Assembly (NCBI GenBank): GCA_964518405.1
Contig: CAZFGB010000095.1
Location: 1-31,600 of the forward strand
Source: VXNE01 sp964518405
GTDB taxonomy: Bacteria; Pseudomonadota; Gammaproteobacteria; Pseudomonadales; Azotimanducaceae
Length of the DNA: 31,600 nt
Reading direction: 5' to 3'
Positions 16,389-24,672 of the stretch are shown here, one piece after another (position 1 is the first letter of the stretch; the number at the start of each line of letters is the position of its first letter). The position numbers and the translations under genes are program-made. Under the pieces are notes generated by a model. The model worked only from the letters and a program-made list of their open reading frames with translations. It was not told the origin of the DNA and ran no database searches.

Positions 16389-16978
16389 TGGCGATACGTC
16401 ACTTTCAACGCGCTGTCGTTCTCGCCCGGGGTGCCTTGCGATATTTCAAGTCCTCTCTGGAGCGTGTCGCCTTCCCCCTGATCCGCCACGACGCCCTCCC
16501 GCAAACTGTTGGCGAGCGCATTCAGCACATCGGTCGGAAGCCTGTCGATTCTGAGCGACCACCTGTACCGGTCGTCTTCGTAGAACTCCAACTCGTAGGT
16601 GCACTCCCACGAGTTCGCCGCCGTGAGGACGTTTTCGTCCCCTACCTCTCGCGCCTGATCACCCAGGCTTCCGGGCAGGAATCCAGCGAGCTGGTCCCAA
16701 CCCGTCAGGCTGGTATAGCCTCGATTGATGTCCGCCGCGGAGCGAGTGATCGGCCCGCCGCGGGCCCATGTGGACACTGCCTGGCGAACCACGGCCACAT
16801 CGCTGGTGACGTTCGCAAGCGTCTGGTTGCGTTGGACGATGTTGTATACGCCCATCACCGAGACCAGGATGACGGCGATGATGCCGATCACGAACGCCAG
16901 TTCGATCAGGGTCACTCCCTTGTTCCGGCCATTGCCCGGCCGCGGCCGACCCGCTTCATGGAAACCGTTGGAATTCAT
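16385..16978 (-). CDS. pilS: PilS-like type IVb prepilin, probable major pilin
   Basis: This 197-residue protein has a leader ending in Gly21 and mature VTLIELAFVIGIIAVILVSVMGVYNIV with Glu at mature position 5, the classic pilin helix. Its size (about 176 mature residues) and its place directly after the PilR-like gene match the R64 pilin PilS. Position supports it as the major subunit, though expression level cannot be seen. The ATG at 16978 is preferred over one six codons upstream because GGGAGG at 16994-16989 lies 10 bases before it. The 51-base gap to pilR, with its own good ribosome binding site, may allow stronger translation than its coupled neighbours. Confidence 0.8.
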   Translation of the reverse strand: MNSNGFHEAGRPRPGNGRNKGVTLIELAFVIGIIAVILVSVMGVYNIVQRNQTLANVTSDVAVVRQAVSTWARGGPITRSAADINRGYTSLTGWDQLAGFLPGSLGDQAREVGDENVLTAANSWECTYELEFYEDDRYRWSLRIDRLPTDVLNALANSLREGVVADQGEGDTLQRGLEISQGTPGENDSALKVTYRH

Positions 16979-16988
16979 TGGAGCAGTA

Positions 16989-16994
16989 CCTCCC
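16989..16994 (-). promoter_or_regulatory. Ribosome binding site deciding the PilS-like start
   Basis: GGGAGG on the minus strand lies 10 bases before the ATG at 16978. An in-frame ATG at 16996 overlaps this motif and has only a weak site of its own, so the shorter protein is preferred. Confidence 0.6.
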
Positions 16995-17029
16995 ATCTTG
17001 TTGTTTCTCGCCGCATACGCGACACCATC

Positions 17030-18106
17030 TCAATAGATCTGATACTCGTTCCTCATCAAGCCGGCGACCAGGTAAACCGACAGGACCAATGCCGCGAAGG
17101 ACATCGCGACGGCCGTCAGCGCGAACGTGTTGAGCACTCCCGCCGTGACCCTGAAATGCGCCAGGACGCCTTCCCGGGCGGCCGTGCCCGTCCTCACCAT
17201 GACCTGTCTCAGGTTCTGGTGCTGCGCCAGGAGATTCAGGCGGTACATGTCCCGTCGGTCGAGGAACCCGACATCCAGGGAGCGGGACACGCTGCGACCA
17301 TCGCGCAGCCTGCGGCGCATCATGTCGAAGTACATGCGCGTATAGGGCGACGCGTGTCGCGACACCGTCGCCAGCGCCATTCGAATGTCATGGCCCGCGA
17401 CCAGCAACGTCCCCATGGACTCGATGGCATTGGCGGCGAGCAGCACGCGATACAGCCGGAACGGCCAGATTCGGTCCAGCCAACGTCGCCACCGGCCGGT
17501 CCAGCGCCGCAACAGGAGGCGGAGTCCGACGAATGCGATCACCGCCGCCACCGCCATCACCCACCAGAAGTCCGAGATGAAGAGTCCCGTGTCATAGGCG
17601 ATCCTGGCTGACGCGGGCCAATCTTCCAGCGAGAAGTTGCGCGTCCGCACCTCCTCGAATTCCGGCCAGACGCGAAGGGCGAAGCCGGCATACACTCCGC
17701 AGGCCAGAAGCACGTACAAGCCCGGCATCACAAGCTGCCGGAGCGTGCCCGAACGCGCCTCGTACTGGCCTTGGATGTGGCGCAGGACAATGATGCCGTT
17801 TTCGGTAAAATTCTCCGTCTGCTCCGCTGCCGTGATGGCGCTCACCACGTCAAAACGAAACAGCCTGTCCATGGAACTCGACATGGCCCGCCCTTCGCGC
17901 AGCCTGCGCAGCATGTGGCGCGCAACCTGACGGTCGAGCGGAGCGGCCAGCTTGGCGGTAGCCAGCAGCGCGTCGCGCGGCGGTATGCCGTCCGACATCA
18001 ACGCGAATATGCCTTCCAGGAACGCCAGCTGCTTCGGCAGCGACGAACTGAACTGCGCCATGAGAAAGACTTCCTCGATCCTGGCGAGCGCATCCTTCAT
18101 GCGCAT
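17030..18106 (-). CDS. pilR: PilR-like inner-membrane platform protein (GspF/PilC family)
   Basis: This is the polytopic platform protein that couples the assembly ATPase to pilin insertion. The 358-residue protein has two copies of the T2SSF fold: an N-terminal cytoplasmic domain (about 20-125) and a second (about 215-320). Membrane helices lie near 126-148, 179-198 and 325-351. Conserved features include the 'ALLATAKLAAPLDRQVARHMLRRLREGRAMSSSM' style helix pair and its repeat near residue 240. The start at 18106 overlaps the ATPase stop; a second ATG at 18100 forms an ATGA overlap and, by spacing from GAAGG, is equally possible. The PilR name follows from the order PilP-PilQ-PilR-PilS. Confidence 0.88.
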   Translation of the reverse strand: MRMKDALARIEEVFLMAQFSSSLPKQLAFLEGIFALMSDGIPPRDALLATAKLAAPLDRQVARHMLRRLREGRAMSSSMDRLFRFDVVSAITAAEQTENFTENGIIVLRHIQGQYEARSGTLRQLVMPGLYVLLACGVYAGFALRVWPEFEEVRTRNFSLEDWPASARIAYDTGLFISDFWWVMAVAAVIAFVGLRLLLRRWTGRWRRWLDRIWPFRLYRVLLAANAIESMGTLLVAGHDIRMALATVSRHASPYTRMYFDMMRRRLRDGRSVSRSLDVGFLDRRDMYRLNLLAQHQNLRQVMVRTGTAAREGVLAHFRVTAGVLNTFALTAVAMSFAALVLSVYLVAGLMRNEYQIY

Positions 18107-19764
18107 GCGCCTTCGCCTTCCTCTTCGTCGCCCACCAACGCTCCGCGTTCCCGGTAGTCGAAAACCGGCGACTCCGTGGCGTCCAGCCGGCCCGCCGCGC
18201 GCTCCGCGTCCACCGGATCGACAAGGCCCGCGCGCACGTGCCGGAGCAGGTGGTCGGTGATGGGTCGCCAGCCATGGGCGGTGAGGTGCTGGCGCCAGCG
18301 CAGCGGGTCGCGGTTGCGGATGAATTCGAGCGAGGTTTCGTCGATCATCACCATCTCCGCCGCAAGCACGCGATCAACTACCCCGGAGTTGCTGCACTCC
18401 GCGCAGCCCGGACCACGCACGAAGACGCGCTCCATTTCCTCCGCGAACAGGCGGGAAAACCGGTGGCGCGAATCCTCGTCAAGTTGATCCGCATCCGCCA
18501 ACGGCGTGCGGCAGGCCGGACACAGCTCGGCGACCAGGCGCTGGTTGATGAGCAGGACGAGAAAGTTCGGATCGCAGAGCAATGAATGGTCGACGCCCAG
18601 GTCTTCCATGCGCGTGGGCACCGCAAGCACGTTCGAAGCATGCAGGGTCGTGATGGTCAGCTTGCCCGCCGTCACCAGGTCCTTGATGGAGTCTGCGGTG
18701 TCCCTGTCCTTGATCTCGCCAAGCACGTTGACGTTGGAGTCCCAGCGGTTCAACCCCGAACGCAGGTTCTCCCAGCCGCCATGCTCGGTGATGTCGGAGA
18801 TGGCGATGTGGGTCACGTTCGGCAATTCGCGCTCCACGGGTTCTTCCAGCGAGACGACCTTGAGTGATTGCGGAAGCGTCTCCAGCACGGCGCTCATGGA
18901 CGTGCTCTTGCCGGATCCGGTCGGTCCGGAAAAGACGACCACGCCGTAGGGCCGGGCAAACGCCTCGCGCAGCAGATCGCGCTGCAACGGGGTATAGCCA
19001 AGCTCGTCCAGGGGCCAGGCATCCGCATCCGGGCGCCAGATCCGCACGAAGATGTCGACGCCCCGGATATCCGGCGCGGTGGCGAAGCGGGTCGCCACCG
19101 TCTGTCCCCGCACCGGGAAGTGCGCCGAGGCGTTGAGCGGCATATACGTATTGAACTGGAGAGAGCCGCGCTTCGCCTCGGCGTTGAACAGGTAGTTGCC
19201 GATGGCGACGGTCTCTCGCGCCGAGATGCGGTCGTATTCGACCATCTGGCCATTGACGCGAAAGCGAATGCTGCCTTCGTTGCCGCGCATCTCGAAGTGG
19301 ATGTCGGACGCTTCGCGGTTGATCGCCGCATCGAGGATCGACAGGAACAGACGCGAGACGTCCGTCTCGAACTTTTCGTCCTCGAGTTCTATCTCGTCGC
19401 CGATGTCTCGATCATCGAGCCTTCGAAGCGCCGCCCGCACCACTTCCGACATGGCCGGTCGGACTTGGAACGGAATCCGCTTCATGCCGAGCAGCGCCCT
19501 TGCGGCCTCGACTTCCGGCGCATCGGGGTCGGAAGTGATAATCGACCCATCCGCCATGACGCACAGCCTGGGTTCTTCGTTGTCCCGAATATTGTCCTGT
19601 AGCCAAGCCCGCAACGACATGTCCGGCTGTTGCGTCACGAGATCCTCGCGCACGAGAATCGGTCGCACGCCCCACGCCGCCGCGAGCCGTTGGATGCGGT
19701 CCACCTCCAGTTCGACGACGGATTCATCGCCGTGATGCCGCGCGTCTTCCGCCATGTCGCTCAT
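18097..19764 (-). CDS. pilQ: PilQ-like type IVb pilus assembly ATPase (GspE/PilB family)
   Basis: This hexameric cytoplasmic ATPase powers pilus extension. In the 555-residue frame, Walker A is GPTGSGKS at 280-287. The Walker B region is the GEIKD segment at 349-353, and a histidine box (TTLHASN) lies near 375. Four cysteines, CPAC at 415-418 and CAEC at 454-457, form the tetracysteine zinc site of assembly ATPases; retraction ATPases lack it. The 150 or so N-terminal residues are specific to this branch. The ATG at 19764 is chosen because it lies 5 bases after the pilP stop; an ATG nine bases further on is also possible. The gene is coupled to pilR. Confidence 0.93.
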   Translation of the reverse strand: MSDMAEDARHHGDESVVELEVDRIQRLAAAWGVRPILVREDLVTQQPDMSLRAWLQDNIRDNEEPRLCVMADGSIITSDPDAPEVEAARALLGMKRIPFQVRPAMSEVVRAALRRLDDRDIGDEIELEDEKFETDVSRLFLSILDAAINREASDIHFEMRGNEGSIRFRVNGQMVEYDRISARETVAIGNYLFNAEAKRGSLQFNTYMPLNASAHFPVRGQTVATRFATAPDIRGVDIFVRIWRPDADAWPLDELGYTPLQRDLLREAFARPYGVVVFSGPTGSGKSTSMSAVLETLPQSLKVVSLEEPVERELPNVTHIAISDITEHGGWENLRSGLNRWDSNVNVLGEIKDRDTADSIKDLVTAGKLTITTLHASNVLAVPTRMEDLGVDHSLLCDPNFLVLLINQRLVAELCPACRTPLADADQLDEDSRHRFSRLFAEEMERVFVRGPGCAECSNSGVVDRVLAAEMVMIDETSLEFIRNRDPLRWRQHLTAHGWRPITDHLLRHVRAGLVDPVDAERAAGRLDATESPVFDYRERGALVGDEEEGEGACA

Positions 19765-19769
19765 TCTCG

Positions 19770-20420
19770 CTAAATCCCGCCGACGGGATTGTGCAGGCTG
19801 CGAGCGGATGTTTCCCCGCCGCATGCCAGCGTCACACCATCCGCCATGGCCCGCCGGACGCTGCAGCGACTGTCTCCGATCTCTTCCCCAGCCCGCACGT
19901 CATGGTAGAAACCATCGAGGTAGACGATGACCTGTCCGGCCTGATCGCCCTCGCCGAGCCAATGCACACGAGCGTTTTCCAGGCAAGCGCACGGTCCCCG
20001 AGGCGCTACGGCTTCCCTCGGTGCGGATGCGTTCACGATGCGCTCGTATTCCGCGGCCATTTCGGGCGAGTCCTCAAGCAGTTCGCGAACTTCGCTGTCC
20101 ACTTCCAACAGCCTGCGCAACGCTGCCAATCGCTCGATCCTGAGACCTACATCGGAGTCTTCCGCACCCTGGAGCGCCTCCAGCTCGCGGCGCAATTCTT
20201 CAAGCGCGATTTCGCGGCGCAACCGGTCCGCCTCCAATTGAGCCCTGATCTTGGCGGGCAATTGCGGCAGCGGAGACGGGGCCGACTCCTCGGCGCGAAC
20301 CGGTCCGCTTCCAACCGCGGGCAGCAGGACGAGCGCCAGCAACCAGGCGACGCCGCGGCACGCGCGCAGCGCCGGCGGGGTATCCGTCCCTGAGTTGATA
20401 GCCAGCCCTCCTGCGGACAC
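19770..20420 (-). CDS. pilP: PilP-like type IVb pilus biogenesis protein
   Basis: The 216-residue protein starts with a probable signal peptide or anchor (VAWLLALVLLPAVGSGPVRAEE), followed by a charged coiled-coil stretch (about residues 55-120, rich in Glu, Leu and Arg). It ends in a compact C-terminal domain (about 140-210; VHWLGEGDQAGQVIVYLDGFYHDVRAGEEI ... DGVTLAC) with a paired-cysteine look. This layout matches R64 PilP, a periplasmic partner of the secretin, and the gene precedes pilQ as in R64. The start is a GTG at 20420. GGAGGG lies just inside the frame with no start codon after it, so the true start is uncertain. It is the first gene of the operon. Confidence 0.68.
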   Translation of the reverse strand: MSAGGLAINSGTDTPPALRACRGVAWLLALVLLPAVGSGPVRAEESAPSPLPQLPAKIRAQLEADRLRREIALEELRRELEALQGAEDSDVGLRIERLAALRRLLEVDSEVRELLEDSPEMAAEYERIVNASAPREAVAPRGPCACLENARVHWLGEGDQAGQVIVYLDGFYHDVRAGEEIGDSRCSVRRAMADGVTLACGGETSARSLHNPVGGI

Positions 20421-20649
20421 TCGACATGCCCGTCGATACTCGGGAGCGCAAGAATACCAGAACCAATGACGTTACTGTGTGTGGCAAGGCCCGGGTCGGG
20501 CTGGGCGAGACCGGAATCAGTTTCGCGCTCCGGCCCCGGGCCCTCGCGCTCTCGCGACGATTACGCACCCTTCGACGCAGCTTGCCTGTCCCGTTGCGGC
20601 GATAGATCATTCTCGATCAACGCGCACGCGGCCCGGGGGATGAGGACGC
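20421..20649. promoter_or_regulatory. Divergent intergenic region between pilus operon and enolase-family gene
   Basis: These 229 bases separate two divergent transcription units and should contain both promoters. A TATTCT hexamer on the minus strand near 20450 could be a -10 for pilP, without a good -35. Near 20605-20620 two GATC half-sites flank ATTCT, a possible weak operator for the plus-strand pair. No gene was recognised in the gap. Confidence 0.3.
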
Positions 20650-21885
20650 ATGAGAATCACGGGGATCGATACGTTCGTTGTGGACGCCGGATGGCGGCCA
20701 TGGACGTTCGTGGCCGTCCGCACCGACGCCGGCATCACCGGCTACGGCGAATGCTCCGACGGTCGCATGCCATACACCGTTGCGGCGGCGGTCCGGGAAT
20801 TTGAAAAACTCCTCCTGGGACAGGATCCGCGTCCCGTCGAGGCCCGCTATTGGGATCTCTATCGCATGGCGCGTCAAAGTCCCGGCGGGGTCGCGGCCAA
20901 GGCCATCGCCGGCATTGAACTGGCCCTATGGGATGTCAAGGCCAAGGCGCTCGGCGTACCCGTATACGAACTGTTCGGCGGCCCCATGCGGCAGCGTCAG
21001 CGCGTCTACTGGTCGCACTGCGGCACGTCCCGCGCGCGCAACGCCGACATCATCGGCGTGCCGCCGCTGCGGACCTGGGATGACATCAGCGCGCTGGGAA
21101 GGGAGGTGGCGGACCGCGGATTCACCGCGCTGAAAACGAACATCGTCTATCCCGGCGAAGTCTCGCGGGTGTACTGGGGCGGCTTCAGCGGCGGCGCCGG
21201 GACCACCGACGGTACGATCAACAACGCCACGATCGACCACATCCGCACCTTGATAGGGACATTTCGCGACGCCGTCGGGCCGAATGTCGATATCGCGCTC
21301 GATCTCAACTTCAACTTCCGCGTGGAAGCCGCGACCCGCATCTGCAGGGCGCTCGAAGACATGCACATGATGTGGGTAGAGATAGACATGTACGAACCCG
21401 ATGGTTTGCGAGAGATCCGCGACGCCACGAGCGTGACGGTGTGCTCCGGCGAGAACCTGTTCGGCCCGCGCGACTACCGGCGCTACTTCGAGGCGCGTTC
21501 CATGGACGTATGCATGATCGATCTCCCATGGAACGGATTCGGCCCGGCGAAAAAGGTCGCCGACATGGCCGAGTCGTTCGAGGTCAACTGCGCGCCGCAC
21601 AACTACTACAGCCACCTCTCGACACTGCACTCGGTGCACCTCTGCGCGGTGATCCCGAACGTCCGCATCTGCGAGATCGACATCGACGACGTGCCGTGGA
21701 AAGACGACCTGATCACCGAGAAACTGGAGATCGACCGGGGCGACGTGCTCATCCCCGACCGCCCCGGATGGGGCGCCGACCTGAACGAGGAAGTCGCCCA
21801 CGCCCACGTCTGGGAGCGGGAGCGCCCGCCGGGATACATGCACCGGGCCGGGGACGCCAACGCCCGCGATCGCCTGACGACATAG
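20650..21885 (+). CDS. Enolase-superfamily enzyme (mandelate racemase / sugar-acid dehydratase-like)
   Basis: Members of this superfamily abstract a proton next to a carboxylate, most often dehydrating or racemising sugar acids, with a magnesium ion held by three acidic ligands. The 411-residue protein has the N-terminal capping domain (residues 1-120, with ITGYGECSD) and a TIM barrel. The likely metal ligands are Asp218 (ALDLN), Glu244 (WVEID) and Glu268 (CSGENLFG). A barrel lysine (Lys162, ALKTN) and His317 (CAPHNYYSHLS) could act as bases. The layout resembles galactonate or mannonate dehydratases. The substrate cannot be told from sequence. GGGGGATGAGGA precedes the ATG. It is followed 27 bases later by a VOC protein, probably in the same operon. 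Confidence 0.88.
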   Translation: MRITGIDTFVVDAGWRPWTFVAVRTDAGITGYGECSDGRMPYTVAAAVREFEKLLLGQDPRPVEARYWDLYRMARQSPGGVAAKAIAGIELALWDVKAKALGVPVYELFGGPMRQRQRVYWSHCGTSRARNADIIGVPPLRTWDDISALGREVADRGFTALKTNIVYPGEVSRVYWGGFSGGAGTTDGTINNATIDHIRTLIGTFRDAVGPNVDIALDLNFNFRVEAATRICRALEDMHMMWVEIDMYEPDGLREIRDATSVTVCSGENLFGPRDYRRYFEARSMDVCMIDLPWNGFGPAKKVADMAESFEVNCAPHNYYSHLSTLHSVHLCAVIPNVRICEIDIDDVPWKDDLITEKLEIDRGDVLIPDRPGWGADLNEEVAHAHVWERERPPGYMHRAGDANARDRLTT

Positions 21886-21912
21886 GAACGCCGCAACGGA
21901 AGCCGTACGACG

Positions 21913-22689
21913 ATGATCATTCAGCTGCGCCAGATTTGCCTGGTCGCGCGGGAACTCGCGCCGACCATAGACAATCTCACCCACATATTCGGCATCAATC
22001 CCTGTTACGTCGATCCCGGCGTCGGCAAGTGGGGCCTCGAGAACACGCTGATGCCGGTCGGACGCAACTTTCTCGAGGTGGTGGCGCCCGTGGCAGACGG
22101 CACCGCCGGCGGACGCTACCTCGACCGGCGCGGCGGCGACGGGGGCTACATGGTGATCACCCAGGCGGCGGACAGGGCAACGCAACGGGCGGCGCGCCAG
22201 CGGGCGCTCGACCGCGGCGTGCGCATCGCCATGGAATCGGAGCGGGAGAACTGGGCCATCTGCCAGTTGCATCCGCGCGACATGATCGCGTCGTTCCTCG
22301 AAATCGACTGGGACCGGCACAACGACTTCAACGGCAACTGGATGCCCGTCGGCGGCACGGGATGGGAGGACAAGGTGGCGCAGGATGTGACGTTCGACTT
22401 TCTCGCCGTCGAACTGCAGGGCCCGGACCCGGTCGAAATCGCCGAACTCTGGGGGCACGTCACCGACCTCCCGGTGGCCCGCGACGGCGCCGCGCTCAGC
22501 ATGGCGCTCAACAACGCCACGATACGCTTCGTGGAGGCGACCGATGGGCGCGGGCCGGGTTTGGGCGGCATCGACCTCGCCGTGCGGGACCGGGACCGGA
22601 TTCTCGCGGCCGCGAGAGCGCGCAACTGCTACGTATCCGACGACCGCGTCGACGTGTGCGGCGTGCGTTGGATCCTTCGGGACGCCTGA
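21913..22689 (+). CDS. VOC / glyoxalase-fold protein
   Basis: The 258-residue protein starts with IIQLRQICLVARELAPTIDNLTHIFGI, the typical first strand-helix of a vicinal-oxygen-chelate (glyoxalase/dioxygenase-fold) module, followed by NFLEVVAPV. A second, weaker module (about 140-258) repeats the pattern with FDFLAVELQGPDPVEIAELWGHV and ends in the VRWILRDA strand. VOC proteins include lyases, isomerases, epimerases and dioxygenases; metal ligands are not clear here, so no reaction is assigned. The 27-base gap to the enolase-superfamily gene and the shared strand suggest one operon and a joint catabolic role. The downstream neighbour typA converges, with 29 bases between stop codons. Confidence 0.75.
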   Translation: MIIQLRQICLVARELAPTIDNLTHIFGINPCYVDPGVGKWGLENTLMPVGRNFLEVVAPVADGTAGGRYLDRRGGDGGYMVITQAADRATQRAARQRALDRGVRIAMESERENWAICQLHPRDMIASFLEIDWDRHNDFNGNWMPVGGTGWEDKVAQDVTFDFLAVELQGPDPVEIAELWGHVTDLPVARDGAALSMALNNATIRFVEATDGRGPGLGGIDLAVRDRDRILAAARARNCYVSDDRVDVCGVRWILRDA

Positions 22690-22718
22690 CGGTCCACCCG
22701 GCCGCTTCCCGAACTTCG

Positions 22719-24545
22719 CTACAGGGCGCGTTCGGCCGCGACTCCCCCGGCCGCCCGCCGACGAGCGGTCTCGGTCAGGTGCCGCTTGCGAATGCGGATC
22801 GATGCCGGCGTGACCTCGACGAGTTCGTCATCGCTGATGAACTCGAGGGCCTGCTCCAGCGACAACTCCATCGGTGCCGCCAGCAGGATGTTCTCGTCGC
22901 TTCCGGCGGCCCGGATATTGGTGAGCTTCTTCTCCCGCAGCGGATTGACCGTCAGGTCGTTCGAGCGCTGGTGCAGGCCGACAACCATGCCTTCGTAGAC
23001 TTCGGCGCCGGGGCTCACCATGAGGCGGCCGCGCGCCTGCAGGTTGAACAACGCGTAGCCGACGGCCGGCCCGGTCGCTTTCGAAACCAGTACGCCCGCC
23101 TTGCGCCCGGTGTCGAGTCCGGCGACCGCGGGGCCGTAGCCGGCGGAGGAGAAGCTCATGATGCCCGAACCGGAGGTGAGCGAAGTGAATACCGCGCGGA
23201 AACCGAGCAGCGCGCGGGTGGCCAGCTTGGCTGCGAGCCGCACGCGTCCCGCGCCGTCGTGTTGCACATCGATGAGTTCACCCTTGCGCCCGCCCAGCGC
23301 CTCCATGAGCCTGCCCTGGTGAACGGCCTCGACATCGAATGCCACCGTCTCGAACGGCTCTACGCGCTCACCGGCCAGCACGCGCGTGATGACCGTCGGC
23401 CGGGACACCGCGCACTCGTAACCTTCCCGACGCATGGTCTCCAGCAATACGGAGAGATGCAGTTCGCCGCGGCCTGACACCCTGAACTGATCCGGATCGT
23501 CCGTCTCTTCCACCCTCAGCGCGACGTTGTGCGAGGCCTCGCGCAGCAGCCGCTCCCTGATCTGCCGGCTGGTCAGGAACTTGCCCTCGCGTCCGGCGAA
23601 CGGACTCGTATTGACCCGGAACATCATGGTCAGGGTCGGTTCGTCCACGGCCAGCGGCGGCAGGGGATCGATCGCGTTGATGTCGCAGATCGTGTCGGAC
23701 ACGCCGATGTCGTCGATGCCGGAAATGCAGACGATGTCACCCGCTTCGGCCGACGGCAGTTCAACGCGTTCCAGCCCCCGGTTTGCATGCACCGACAGAA
23801 CCCGCGCGCGGCGCGCGACGCCGGCGGCGTTCACTACCTCCACCGGCATGCGCGGCGTTACCGATCCGCGCGTCACGCGGCCGATACCGATGACGCCGAC
23901 GTAGGGCGAGTAATCCAGGGTGCTGACCTGCATCTGGAACGGCCCTTCAACATCCGTCTTCGGCGCCCGCGCGCATTCCACCACGAGGTCGAGAAGCGGC
24001 GTCACGTCGTCCGACATCCGCTCGGGATCGAGGCCGGCCACACCCAGCGTGGCGGACGTGAACGCCACCGGAAAGTCGAGCTGGGACTCGCTCGCGCCAA
24101 GCCGGTCGAACAGGTCGAACACCTCGTCCACCACCCGGTGCGGCGCGGCGCTGTCGCGATCGATCTTGTTCACCACCAGTATCGGGTCGAGACCGGCGTC
24201 GAACGCCTTGCTCGTGACGAACCGCGTCTGCGGCATCGGACCTTCCACCGCATCGACGACCAGCAGCACCGAGTCGACCATGGACATGATCCGCTCCACC
24301 TCGCCGCCGAAGTCGGTATGCCCCGGCGTATCGACGATGTTGATGCGGCAGCCGGCGTGTTCAACGGAAGTCGTCTTCGACAGTATCGTGATGCCGCGTT
24401 CGCGCTCCAGTTCATTGTTGTCGAGCGCGCGCTCGGCGATCTCGACACGAGACGAAGCCTTGGCGGTCTGCCGCAGCAGGCAGTCCACCAACGTGGTCTT
24501 GCCGTGGTCGACATGGGCGATGATGGCGACGTTGCGAATTTCCAT
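22719..24545 (-). CDS. typA: Translational GTPase TypA/BipA
   Basis: TypA is a ribosome-binding GTPase needed for growth under stress or cold and for late 50S assembly. The 608-residue protein has the normal family length. The G-motifs are all present: G1 AHVDHGKTT (near residue 10), G2 RGITILSK, G3 DTPGHTDFGGEV and G4 NKID. EF-G-like domains follow, including GRGELHLSVLLETMRREGYE, and the TypA-specific C-terminal domain ends in a basic tail (IRIRKRHLTETARRR). The ATG at 24545 (MEIRNVAII) matches the family start; an upstream in-frame ATG would add a non-conserved basic stretch. It lies 127 bases downstream of the drmC stop on the same strand and has its own putative promoter. Confidence 0.97.
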   Translation of the reverse strand: MEIRNVAIIAHVDHGKTTLVDCLLRQTAKASSRVEIAERALDNNELERERGITILSKTTSVEHAGCRINIVDTPGHTDFGGEVERIMSMVDSVLLVVDAVEGPMPQTRFVTSKAFDAGLDPILVVNKIDRDSAAPHRVVDEVFDLFDRLGASESQLDFPVAFTSATLGVAGLDPERMSDDVTPLLDLVVECARAPKTDVEGPFQMQVSTLDYSPYVGVIGIGRVTRGSVTPRMPVEVVNAAGVARRARVLSVHANRGLERVELPSAEAGDIVCISGIDDIGVSDTICDINAIDPLPPLAVDEPTLTMMFRVNTSPFAGREGKFLTSRQIRERLLREASHNVALRVEETDDPDQFRVSGRGELHLSVLLETMRREGYECAVSRPTVITRVLAGERVEPFETVAFDVEAVHQGRLMEALGGRKGELIDVQHDGAGRVRLAAKLATRALLGFRAVFTSLTSGSGIMSFSSAGYGPAVAGLDTGRKAGVLVSKATGPAVGYALFNLQARGRLMVSPGAEVYEGMVVGLHQRSNDLTVNPLREKKLTNIRAAGSDENILLAAPMELSLEQALEFISDDELVEVTPASIRIRKRHLTETARRRAAGGVAAERAL

Positions 24546-24588
24546 GGGGCGTCGGGGCCTAAGACCTCGGAGGCGAAGACAGCCGCGC

Positions 24589-24616
24589 ATTATGTCTCAA
24601 CATCGACGAGAGTCCA
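24589..24616 (-). promoter_or_regulatory. Putative typA promoter
   Basis: On the minus strand TGGACT (a -35-like hexamer matching TTGACA at four of six positions) is followed, after 16 bases, by CATAAT at 24594-24589, five of six to the -10 consensus. This gives a leader of about 40 bases before the typA ATG and sits in the gap between drmC and typA. It is a consensus match only. Confidence 0.4.
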
Positions 24617-24633
24617 TGCGCGTGGAGGAGCCC

Positions 24634-24655
24634 AAAACCGTTGGGAAACGGTATT
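24634..24655 (-). terminator. Weak terminator-like hairpin after drmC
   Basis: ACCGTT and AACGGT (24637-24642 and 24647-24652) form a 6-bp stem with a 4-base loop, and TTTT follows when read on the minus strand. It lies 20 bases after the drmC stop, in the right place to end the drm transcript before typA. The stem is short, so termination is uncertain. Confidence 0.4.
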
Positions 24656-24672
24656 CCAGCCAAACGCGAATT

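Noticed and set aside
20466..20804. A 112-codon plus-strand frame before the enolase-family gene
   Set aside because: It has no ribosome binding site, overlaps the start of the well-supported enolase-family gene in another frame and shows no recognisable features.
21372..23477. A 701-codon plus-strand frame crossing the enolase-family, VOC and typA genes
   Set aside because: It runs through three real genes in another frame, with an Arg- and Gly-rich composition typical of a GC-driven shadow.
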